Virus record (IMG/VR): IMGVR_UViG_3300038701_001978 | Location: 1 to 35,292 of that record | Strand: one strand, 5' to 3' | From: a virus | Length of the DNA stretch: 35,292 nucleotides | Part shown: positions 6,595 through 12,120 of the stretch, piece after piece | Numbering within the stretch: the stretch's first letter is position 1 | Layout: every line of letters starts with the position of its first letter | Position numbers and translations under genes: made by a program | The notes under the pieces: generated by a model | The model's database searches: none | Told to the model about the DNA's origin: nothing | What the model saw: the letters and a program-made list of their open reading frames with translations, nothing else

Positions 6595-6801
6595 ATGCAC
6601 ATAATGAAAATGGTTAGGCCAAACATACAGCGGTGCCCAAACACTACTCCAGACAAGTGCAAGGGCCATGAAAGGTATTTAGATTTTGTAAGGCCACTAC
6701 ACGCAACGGCAAGCCTATTGAAATATAGGTGCCGCTATTGTGGTGAGACTTTGGAATTTATTGATGAATGTAGAATTAAAACAAAAAAGAAAGGGTTTTA
6801 A
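6595..6801 (+). CDS. Small zinc-ribbon-like protein, 68 aa
   Basis: Its ATG follows the previous stop directly, with GAGGAA six bases upstream. The product has C14 and C21 near the N-terminus and a C-R-Y-C knuckle (about residues 46-49), which could bind one zinc ion, plus a basic tail. It is probably a small nucleic-acid- or protein-binding zinc protein. The family is not recognised. It belongs to the replication operon. Confidence 0.6.
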   Translation: MHIMKMVRPNIQRCPNTTPDKCKGHERYLDFVRPLHATASLLKYRCRYCGETLEFIDECRIKTKKKGF

Positions 6802-6984
6802 ATGAACATAAATAAATTAGCAGTAGCAATCTGCAAACTAGAGGGCGGTAAGAAGTCGCTCTCAATTGGGCAAGTGAAAGAGGTCATGCGCTGCCTCGCT
6901 GACATAATGTCTTTAGATGATGAGGTAGTAAAAGTGTTTAAGGGTTATGTAAAAAGGCGAGGTAAGAAAAATGAGACTAGGTGA
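6802..6984 (+). CDS. Hypothetical helical protein, 60 aa
   Basis: The start codon directly follows the previous stop, with GAAAGGG upstream. The product (MNINKLAVAICKLEGGKKSL...) resembles short phage proteins with the pattern K-L-A-x-x-I-x-K-x-E-G-G-K-K-S-L-S-I-x-Q-V-K-E-V, which are common in replication and recombination operons and have no known function. Two helices and a basic end (VKRRGKKNETR) are visible. It overlaps the next gene by 14 bases. Confidence 0.6.
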   Translation: MNINKLAVAICKLEGGKKSLSIGQVKEVMRCLADIMSLDDEVVKVFKGYVKRRGKKNETR

Positions 6985-7210
6985 TTTAATAAAAGAGAAA
7001 AGAGAAACGCAAGGGTTGAAGCAGCAAGATCTTTCTAAAGTTTTTGGTTATACATCTGGCCAGTATATTTCGAATTGGGAACGTCGGAAGTCAAACCCTC
7101 CCAACAAGATTGCAAAACAACTTTGCGAGATTCTTAAAATTAAATCTAGCACTTACCAAAAGATTTTAATCGATGAATTTAAACGTGAACTTGAAAGGGC
7201 TTTTAGATGA
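6971..7210 (+). CDS. XRE-family helix-turn-helix protein
   Basis: This 79-residue protein consists mainly of one XRE/Cro-CI-type HTH (residues 2-60): LGDLIKEKRETQGLKQQDLS, then K-V-F-G-Y-T-S-G-Q-Y-I-S-N-W-E-R and P-P-N-K-I-A-K-Q-L. It lacks a dimerisation or cleavage domain, so it resembles a Cro-type or antitoxin-like regulator and not a CI. It sits within the replication operon, away from the CI/Cro pair at 32.1-33.0 kb, and may be a secondary switch acting on early genes. The downstream gene overlaps it by four bases (ATGA). Confidence 0.8.
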   Translation: MRLGDLIKEKRETQGLKQQDLSKVFGYTSGQYISNWERRKSNPPNKIAKQLCEILKIKSSTYQKILIDEFKRELERAFR

Positions 7211-7458
7211 AAAAATTCATTATACGAATTTGGAAATATATAAAGCATCCAAACCCTTGTTGTATGAGCTTTAATAATGAGCGAGAAACTTTTGTCTTTG
7301 GAAATCTTGCGTTTGTGAAGTGTCATGGCTGTGGAGGTGAATCAATACCTTGGCCAGTGTCAAAGGAAAAGGCAGGCCGTTGGCGTAAGATTCATCCAAA
7401 TTATATGGAACTATTTAATTCTATGAATAAGAAAGGGCATTTAGATGAAAATATATAA
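7207..7458 (+). CDS. Small zinc-ribbon-like protein, 83 aa
   Basis: It starts at an ATG overlapping the stop of the XRE gene. A basic and aromatic N-terminus is followed by C-C at residues 18-19 and a C-H-G-C knuckle (about residues 39-42), suggesting a single zinc site. The function is unknown. The C-terminus overlaps the next gene by 14 bases, and the tail motif GHLDEN is reached where the next SD lies (AAAGGGCAT). It is part of the same small-gene operon. Confidence 0.55.
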   Translation: MKKFIIRIWKYIKHPNPCCMSFNNERETFVFGNLAFVKCHGCGGESIPWPVSKEKAGRWRKIHPNYMELFNSMNKKGHLDENI

Positions 7459-7873
7459 AAAAAGTTGGCACTATAGGTGGTTAATATTTGTTAGCAATAG
7501 CTCATATGATATTCCAAATAATCTATGCGCATATTTTTGGACTGTAGTTTTGGTTGCTCCTTTAAAATTTTTACTGATTGTGACTATGCTGATTGCAGCA
7601 ATTACAGCTTTGGTAATTTTTCCCCTATTGCTGATTCCCAATATTTGGTTTTCATTTCTCTCTCCTAAAATTATTTTTTTTAGTATTTTATTATCCTTTC
7701 CTGCAGGTTTTATTGCGTTTTTTCTTTTACAAGAACAAGCTAGGAGAAATGGCTACATCGACAAGACACGATTCCCGAATATGAGACCTCCTGGTTTGTT
7801 AACTTCATACATTAAAGCTAAGAAGAAAAAGTACTGCCCAATGTTAACTTTTCATGGAGGTAAATATGACTAA
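7445..7873 (+). CDS. Two-span membrane protein, 142 aa
   Basis: Two strongly hydrophobic segments lie at about residues 36-69 (long enough for one long or two close helices) and 77-93. They are flanked by basic residues, with a basic C-terminal tail (KAKKKKYC). No signal peptidase site is seen, so it is an integral inner-membrane protein. Its operon position among early genes suggests host takeover or exclusion, not lysis. No family is recognised. Confidence 0.6.
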   Translation: MKIYKKSWHYRWLIFVSNSSYDIPNNLCAYFWTVVLVAPLKFLLIVTMLIAAITALVIFPLLLIPNIWFSFLSPKIIFFSILLSFPAGFIAFFLLQEQARRNGYIDKTRFPNMRPPGLLTSYIKAKKKKYCPMLTFHGGKYD

Positions 7874-7916
7874 CCATCTAAGAGAGAAGCGGGAGCCACT
7901 AGGCTCTTTTAAATAG
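7866..7916 (+). CDS. Possible 16-codon leader peptide
   Basis: ATG 7866 is preceded at ideal distance by TGGAGG (7855-7860), the strongest SD nearby, yet the frame is only 16 codons (MTNHLREKREPLGSFK) and ends at TAG 7914-7916. Its last codons overlap a terminator-like hairpin. A strong start leading to a tiny frame that ends in alternative hairpins is the usual layout of a translational attenuator. It may instead be the remnant of a deleted gene. Confidence 0.35.
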   Translation: MTNHLREKREPLGSFK

Positions 7917-7920
7917 AGCC
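7893..7920 (+). terminator. Hairpin with T-tract and competing hairpin (attenuator-like)
   Basis: GAGCC (7893-7897) pairs with GGCTC (7902-7906) around loop ACTA and is followed by TTTT, as in a short intrinsic terminator. The same GGCTCT (7902-7907) can instead pair with AGAGCC (7915-7920). The two hairpins exclude each other, and a ribosome on the leader frame would cover the first arm. Stems are short (5-6 bp), so strength is uncertain. Confidence 0.4.
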
Positions 7921-7940
7921 AAGAAAGTATTGGAGCAAGA

Positions 7941-8315
7941 ATGAGAGAAGAGTTTGAGGAGTGGAGAAATATTGTTTGGCTTGAAAGATGTTGCGATGAA
8001 AAAGTGGCGGGAACATCTTATGAAGAGCAGTACAAGGCAGGAGCCGAAGCGGCTTATGTGTGGTGCTCAAAAGAGCCAGTGACTTGCCCAGCGTGTGCTG
8101 AAACTTTCGATATGGTTCAAATGCGAGAGGCCACAATATCAATTGATAAAGACTTAACAAAGAAAGACAAAATCATCCAGCGGCTTAAAGAGGGGTTGGA
8201 GTTTATTCGAGATAACCCTAACTATGGTCAATACCATGACGGGTCTAGTGAACTTAAAGCAAAGCAAACCCTATCCGAAGTCGCCGAGATGGAAGGGGGT
8301 GAGTTATGGGCTTAA
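7941..8315 (+). CDS. Hypothetical protein with CxxC motif, 124 aa
   Basis: GGAG stands seven bases before ATG 7941. The product is charged and helical. A C-x(6)-C-x-x-C arrangement (C52 through C59 and C62, W-C-S-K-E-P-V-T-C-P-A-C) could bind zinc, and the N-terminus has C27-C28. It lies downstream of the putative attenuator. No family is recognised. It overlaps the next gene by 10 bases. Confidence 0.6.
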   Translation: MREEFEEWRNIVWLERCCDEKVAGTSYEEQYKAGAEAAYVWCSKEPVTCPACAETFDMVQMREATISIDKDLTKKDKIIQRLKEGLEFIRDNPNYGQYHDGSSELKAKQTLSEVAEMEGGELWA

Positions 8316-8641
8316 GGCTGGACACAGATGTTAGCTGGAAATTAAATTCAGATTTTGCAGAACTTTCTGAAGACGGTTTTTGCCCACTCTGCAATGATTT
8401 TCACAACGACTGTTTTTGTGAAGCGTTTTGGATACGAATGGTTCAGCAATACAAACGAGGCTGGAAAAGTAATTATAAACTCACCGCAGAGGCCGAGGCG
8501 TTGGCAAAAGAAGTTAAATTACACTTAGGTTGCCAAGGTGAAACTTGGGATGAGAACAATAAAAAGATAAGGTGGGGCACTGATTTAGAATCAGCCCTAG
8601 CCCGCTGGGAGAAATTTAAAAATGAAGGGGGTGAGGGGTGA
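8306..8641 (+). CDS. Hypothetical protein with cysteine cluster, 111 aa
   Basis: A G-G-G-G-G-T-G-A-G stretch provides the SD before ATG 8306. The N-terminus holds F-C-P-L-C-N and D-C-F-C-E (C26, C29, C36, C38), a compact four-cysteine zinc-binding candidate. The rest is helical and Lys/Trp-rich. The function is unknown. It is joined by short overlaps to both neighbours, so it is one cistron of the early operon. Confidence 0.6.
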   Translation: MGLRLDTDVSWKLNSDFAELSEDGFCPLCNDFHNDCFCEAFWIRMVQQYKRGWKSNYKLTAEAEALAKEVKLHLGCQGETWDENNKKIRWGTDLESALARWEKFKNEGGEG

Positions 8642-8853
8642 GTGAAAAACTGTACCTAAAAGTAGGAGAATATAACGGTTACGATGATTTTTACTTTCAG
8701 TTGAATTCAAAAGACAAGACTTGGAACTCGGTTTTGGAGAAAATAGAGTCGGTTCTTGATGATAAATACCTTGATAATGGTAGTAAATTGGAAGGCATAA
8801 AAGTTAGTGTTGAAATAGTAACAGTTATGCCCGATGAAGTGGAGATGATATGA
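8638..8853 (+). CDS. Hypothetical acidic protein, 71 aa
   Basis: It starts at GTG 8638 overlapping the previous stop (GTGA), with G-G-G-G-G-T-G-A-G-G as a strong SD. The product is acidic (pattern E-Y-N-G-Y-D-D-F-Y-F, then I-E-S-V-L-D-D-K-Y) and looks like a small alpha/beta protein. No motif is recognised. Confidence 0.55.
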   Translation: MSEKLYLKVGEYNGYDDFYFQLNSKDKTWNSVLEKIESVLDDKYLDNGSKLEGIKVSVEIVTVMPDEVEMI

Positions 8854-8900
8854 TCCCCCCGAAAGATAGCCCGAAACCAGCAGAGCCGAGGGTGGAATGA
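8850..8900 (+). CDS. Possible 16-codon peptide or gene remnant
   Basis: ATG overlaps the previous stop (ATGA), and the frame MIPPKDSPKPAEPRVE ends at 8900. Its DNA shares the 16-mer CCGAAAGATAGCCCGA (8859-8874) with the start of the gene at 9012 (9027-9042), both encoding K-D-S-P. It is more likely a duplicated gene start left by rearrangement than a working protein. Confidence 0.2.
   Translation: MIPPKDSPKPAEPRVE
8859..8874. repeat. 16-bp direct repeat (second copy 9027-9042)
   Basis: The sequence CCGAAAGATAGCCCGA occurs here and again at 9027-9042, both in the same orientation and reading frame sense (K-D-S-P). The copies bracket the 42-codon membrane-peptide gene, suggesting that this gene was inserted or exchanged between short homologies. 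Confidence 0.6.
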
Positions 8901-9025
8901 TTATAATTGAAATAATTCTTTATGGTGCAGTGATCTTTTCATTTTTCTCAGGATTCGGTCTTTGCTATTGGATGGCTAAGTCGAACAACCTGAAAGGTGT
9001 TAGGGGTATAGATGAATTCAAATAA
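8897..9025 (+). CDS. Small single-span membrane protein, 42 aa
   Basis: The 42-codon frame has GAGGGTGG just upstream of its ATG. It encodes MIIIEIILYGAVIFSFFSGF, then G-L-C-Y-W-M-A-K: one long hydrophobic span (about residues 2-26) followed by a basic tail. It overlaps the next gene's start by 14 bases. The function is unknown. It is the second tiny membrane protein of the early region, besides the one at 547-663. Confidence 0.5.
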   Translation: MIIIEIILYGAVIFSFFSGFGLCYWMAKSNNLKGVRGIDEFK

Positions 9026-9368
9026 ACCGAAAGATAGCCCGAGGGTCTACACATTTTCAGAGAGTTATGAGAATCACAATACTGATGATTATATATGTGA
9101 CGGTGATGATGGTCCATGGTTTGAAGTTGTTTCACGTTCGGCTTATGAGGAGTTGGCGGGGCATTGGGCTGATATTGTTAATGCAGAAAAAGATAAGAAT
9201 AAAAAACTCGAAGCCCTACTGGATGAGATGGCTGAAGTCTTTGACTTTGATTGCGAGCATGAGATGTATCAAGAGCATGAGGGCGAAAAGGCTTGCTACA
9301 ATTGCGGAAACAATGAAACAAGGATTGTCATTCTCAATAAGTACCGCGAGTTTAAGGGGGAGAAATGA
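9012..9368 (+). CDS. Hypothetical acidic protein, 118 aa
   Basis: A GGGG-containing SD (TAGGGGTATAG) precedes ATG 9012. The product is rich in Asp/Glu with a C-terminal pair C-Y-N-C-G (about residues 95-99) and C83, a possible zinc site. A central helix resembles a coiled coil (ADIVNAEKDKNKKLEALLDE). Such small proteins occur in early operons of many phages without known role. It overlaps the next gene by four bases. Confidence 0.6.
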   Translation: MNSNKPKDSPRVYTFSESYENHNTDDYICDGDDGPWFEVVSRSAYEELAGHWADIVNAEKDKNKKLEALLDEMAEVFDFDCEHEMYQEHEGEKACYNCGNNETRIVILNKYREFKGEK

Positions 9369-9610
9369 ACGACAAGCTGAAGGCTAGGGTTGAGAAAATG
9401 CGTTTCAAGCCATGGCCTGGGAACAGTGACCACCCTTGTTACCATGATGGATCAAGAGACATGCACAAAGTTTTATGGCCCGAGATCGAAAGGCTTAGAG
9501 AGGAATTAGAGTATTATGCATCTGGTAAAGCATTGAGAATCAGCGGGGAAATAGACACCGGCTCAGCCAAAGAAGCATTGATGAGGTCTGTAGAAATTGT
9601 AGGAAATTAA
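9365..9610 (+). CDS. Hypothetical protein, 81 aa
   Basis: It starts at ATG 9365 overlapping the previous stop, with GGGGGAG upstream. The product contains W-P-G-N-S-D-H-P-C-Y-H and a helical C-terminal part (WPEIERLREELEYYASGKAL). It is the last rightward gene before two leftward genes, and its stop codon abuts the stop of the leftward gene at 9611. The function is unknown. Confidence 0.6.
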   Translation: MNDKLKARVEKMRFKPWPGNSDHPCYHDGSRDMHKVLWPEIERLREELEYYASGKALRISGEIDTGSAKEALMRSVEIVGN

Positions 9611-9817
9611 CTAATGCCGAGTCTCGCTTGCAGGGGCAAAGCCCATCATAATATTTTCTTGAAGCCAGACTTCAATCACCATTACGATTTCGTCAGCTTC
9701 CATTGGAGTCTCTGAAGTTACATCCAAACTAAAACCCTTCTGGTCAGGCTCAATCTGCATGTTCACCATGTATTCTTCACCTGATTCTGCTTCAACTTTT
9801 TTCTTGTGCCTTGCCAT
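9611..9817 (-). CDS. Hypothetical protein, 68 aa, leftward
   Basis: The leftward gene starts at ATG 9817-9815 with no clear SD. The product begins with a basic MARHKKK and then alternates Glu/Asp-rich strands (EEYMVNMQIEPDQKGFSLDV), ending in an amphipathic helix. No family is recognised. With the RHH-like gene it forms the only leftward pair in the first 29 kb, placed between the early and late operons. Confidence 0.5.
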   Translation of the reverse strand: MARHKKKVEAESGEEYMVNMQIEPDQKGFSLDVTSETPMEADEIVMVIEVWLQENIMMGFAPASETRH

Positions 9818-9844
9818 ACATAAATTAAGGCAAATGGATTAAGT

Positions 9845-9860
9845 TAGGTCACTGGACCTA
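9845..9860. promoter_or_regulatory. 16-bp dyad TAGGTC-ACTG-GACCTA
   Basis: A perfect 6-bp inverted repeat with a 4-bp spacer lies between the two leftward genes and covers the stop codon of the RHH-like gene. There is no T-tract on the leftward side, so it is not an obvious terminator. It could be an operator for the gene at 9611-9817 or a stabilising RNA hairpin. Confidence 0.4.
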
Positions 9861-10067
9861 GGCTTGTTTACAATTGTTTTCGAGTTTGTCTTGAGCCTGT
9901 TTTATATACTCATCAATGGCCTTTCTGCACAAAGATGCAGTATCAACTCCAAGGCCTTTTAAATACTCAAGACTTTTCTTAGTATCAGACTCTACTCGAA
10001 TAGTAATTGCTTCTTTATAAGTGAATGTATTTTTCATTGGGATATTGTTCATATAAAAAGCATACAA
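9858..10067 (-). CDS. Ribbon-helix-helix-type regulator, leftward
   Basis: Residues 21-60 fit a ribbon-helix-helix fold: a basic strand A-I-T-I-R-V-E-S-D, a first helix with K-K-S-L-E-Y-L-K-G-L-G, turn V-D-T-A-S-L-C, and second helix R-K-A-I-D-E-Y-I-K-Q. RHH proteins (Arc, CopG, MetJ) bind short repeats one helical turn apart as cooperative dimers. Such an array lies immediately upstream at 10070-10133. Starts at ATG 10067, ATG 10052 (MNNIP) or ATG 10037 (MKNTF) are all possible, none with a clear SD. It probably represses itself and the terminase operon. Confidence 0.6.
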   Translation of the reverse strand: MYAFYMNNIPMKNTFTYKEAITIRVESDTKKSLEYLKGLGVDTASLCRKAIDEYIKQAQDKLENNCKQA

Positions 10068-10069
10068 GA

Positions 10070-10133
10070 GTAAACCTGATAAATAAATAATTACATTAGG
10101 TAAACATAGGTAAACATGACGCGGGAGTTTACC
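10070..10133. promoter_or_regulatory. Repeat array, candidate operator at terS
   Basis: AGGTAAACAT occurs twice in exact tandem (10098-10107 and 10108-10117), giving GGTAAAC every 10 bp. A partial copy GTAAACC lies at 10070-10076 and an inverted copy GTTTACC at 10127-10133. The array spans the space between the divergent RHH-like gene and terS and overlaps the terS start codon. The 10-bp period (one helical turn) suits ribbon-helix-helix dimers. Confidence 0.55.
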
Positions 10134-10607
10134 ATTCTTTTTATGGGTAAAGAAGGAAGGCCAACCAAGTATAAACCAGAGTATTGTGAAGATATTATAG
10201 AGTACTTTTCAGTTGTGCCCTATGAAGAGAAAACAAAAACTATTGTTCCCAAAAATGGTGAGCCTTATGACATACTTGTTGATGAAGCCTCAGACTTCCC
10301 ATCTTATGAAGGATTTGCCGCAAAAATAGAAGTTCATAGAGAAACTTTGCTTAATTGGTGTGAAGAGCATCCCAAGTTTTTCGACGCATACAAAAGATGC
10401 AAGGCTTTGCAAAGGAATTGGTCTCTTGTAAATGGCCACAAAGGAACTTGCAACACGACTTTTGCAATATTCGCAGCAAAAAATCTTTATGGTTATACAA
10501 ACGGAAATCAGCCGGAAGTTGTTGTAAACAATAATAGTAACTACTCAAATATGACAAAAGAACAGCTAGAGAAAGAGCTTGAAAAACTCGAAGCTGATGA
10601 GTCGTGA
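10116..10607 (+). CDS. terS: Terminase small subunit
   Basis: The sequence G-R-P-T-K-Y-K-P-E-Y-C-E followed by G-F-A-A-K-I-E-V-H-R-E-T-L-L-N-W and F-x-A-Y-K-R-C-K-A-L-Q is typical of P22/Sf6-type small terminases. They bind the pac site and start headful packaging with TerL. The C-terminus, N-N-N-S-N then an acidic helix, is the usual TerL-contact tail. Two starts are possible: ATG 10116, within the repeat array, or ATG 10143 (MGKEGRP), which fits the family's normal N-terminus better. Neither has a well-spaced SD. The gene overlaps terL. Confidence 0.85.
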   Translation: MTREFTILFMGKEGRPTKYKPEYCEDIIEYFSVVPYEEKTKTIVPKNGEPYDILVDEASDFPSYEGFAAKIEVHRETLLNWCEEHPKFFDAYKRCKALQRNWSLVNGHKGTCNTTFAIFAAKNLYGYTNGNQPEVVVNNNSNYSNMTKEQLEKELEKLEADES

Positions 10608-12063
10608 AAAATTAATTAAGAAAATTCAAATAAAAAAGGCAATTCAGAAAATCAATTCTGAGAATAAGATTAATTCTTACTTTCCTGAAACTGGCCCTTT
10701 GCGCCGAGAACTTTACAAAAAACATACTGAGTTTTTTAAAGCCGGTGCAACCTTCACCGAGCGTCTTTTTATGGCGGCGAACAGAGTCGGCAAGACTGAA
10801 TCGGCTGGAGGCTGTGAAGTCACTTATCACTTAACAGGTGATTACCCTTTTTGGTGGGAAGGCAAACGCTTTGACAGGCCTATTGATGCTTGGGCGGCAG
10901 GGGACACTTCAACAACTGTCAGAGATATTATTCAAGAAAAACTCTTAGGGAAAATGGGAAACCTTGGATCAGGTTTAATCCCAAAAGATAAAATCCATGA
11001 GGTAACAAGAAAGCGCGGCGTTGCAGATGCCATTGACACAATTTCAGTCAAACACATTTCTGGTGGCATAAGCCATATAAGTTTGAAGTCTTATGACCAA
11101 AAAAGAGAATCCTTTCAAGGTACAAAGAAAGATTTGATTTGGCTTGATGAGGAACCGCCACTTGATATTTACACCGAGTGCTTGCTTCGTACTATGGACA
11201 CATCAGGCGGCGAGGGAGAAGACTCAGGAATCATTCTGCTGACCTTTACGCCACTTATGGGAATGAGTGAAACTGTCATGTCATTTCTCCCAAATGGCCA
11301 AGTGAGTGACATTAAAAACGATGGTTCAAAGTTTGTTGTAATGGCGACTTGGGATGACGTGCCTCATTTAAGTCAAAAGGTAAAAGATGCTCTATGGGCT
11401 TCAATCCCTCCATTTCAAAGAGATGCAAGATCAAAAGGTGTTCCACAGCTAGGAGCTGGGGCAATCTTTCCAGTGCCAGAATCAGACTTTGTTGTTGATC
11501 CGTTTGAAATTCCGGCTCATTGGCCAAAATCTTATGCGCTTGATGTTGGTTGGAATAGAACGGCGGCTTTATGGCAAGCATGGGACAGAGAGAATGATAT
11601 TGTGTATTTATACTCTGAGCACTATAGAGGGCAGGCAGAGCCTAGCATTCATGCTCAAAGTGTTAAGGCTAGAGGTGATTGGATAAAAGGCGTTATAGAT
11701 CCAGCGGCAAGAGGTCGAAGTCAAAAAGATGGCCAGCAATTAATTCAAGATTACATAGACCTTGGACTTGACCTTGATGTTGCCTTTAACGGCGTTGAGA
11801 GTGGTCTCCATGAAGTATGGCAAAGACTTTCTACTGGGCGCTTGAAGGTTTTCAAATCTATGAGTAATTGGCTTTTTGAATTCAGGCTCTATAGAAGAGA
11901 TGAAAAGGGCAAGATTGTTAAGGCAAACGATCATTTAATGGACACGACACGATATCTAATTATGTCAGGCCTAGACCGAGCAATGGTGAAGCCTGCTGAT
12001 AAACCAAAAGAAGAAAACTTCATGTATCAGTCGGGAAGCACATCTGGAGGTTGGATGGGGTAA
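10597..12063 (+). CDS. terL: Terminase large subunit
   Basis: This 488-residue packaging motor is read from ATG 10597, which overlaps the terS stop; an in-frame start at 10579 is less likely. The ATPase domain shows Walker A A60-A-N-R-V-G-K-T67 and Walker B L180-I-W-L-D-E-E186. The nuclease domain starts at Y-A-L-D316-V-G-W-N, continues with G-V-I-D368-P-A and ends with an Asp in A-N-D-H-L-M-D, giving the RNase-H-like acidic set. It cleaves concatemeric DNA and drives it into the procapsid through the portal. The small gap to the portal gene contains two copies of AACCTTTGTAT. Confidence 0.96.
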   Translation: MSREKLIKKIQIKKAIQKINSENKINSYFPETGPLRRELYKKHTEFFKAGATFTERLFMAANRVGKTESAGGCEVTYHLTGDYPFWWEGKRFDRPIDAWAAGDTSTTVRDIIQEKLLGKMGNLGSGLIPKDKIHEVTRKRGVADAIDTISVKHISGGISHISLKSYDQKRESFQGTKKDLIWLDEEPPLDIYTECLLRTMDTSGGEGEDSGIILLTFTPLMGMSETVMSFLPNGQVSDIKNDGSKFVVMATWDDVPHLSQKVKDALWASIPPFQRDARSKGVPQLGAGAIFPVPESDFVVDPFEIPAHWPKSYALDVGWNRTAALWQAWDRENDIVYLYSEHYRGQAEPSIHAQSVKARGDWIKGVIDPAARGRSQKDGQQLIQDYIDLGLDLDVAFNGVESGLHEVWQRLSTGRLKVFKSMSNWLFEFRLYRRDEKGKIVKANDHLMDTTRYLIMSGLDRAMVKPADKPKEENFMYQSGSTSGGWMG

Positions 12064-12082
12064 AGGATGATTACATCATGTA

Positions 12083-12120
12083 AACCTTTGTATTAAAAAG
12101 ATTACGCTTAACCTTTGTAT
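12083..12120. repeat. Direct repeat AACCTTTGTAT upstream of the portal gene
   Basis: The 11-mer occurs at 12083-12093 and 12110-12120, starts 27 bp apart. The second copy contains the TTG proposed as portal start, and the first follows GTAAACCT, a word also found in the terS operator array (10070-10077). It may be a duplicated ribosome-entry region or a binding site. It is short, so chance is possible. Confidence 0.35.

Noticed and set aside
9067-9387. 106-codon frame within the gene at 9012
   Set aside because: It is Met/Arg/Leu-rich, typical of an off-frame shadow. The 9012 frame has SD and overlap with its neighbours.
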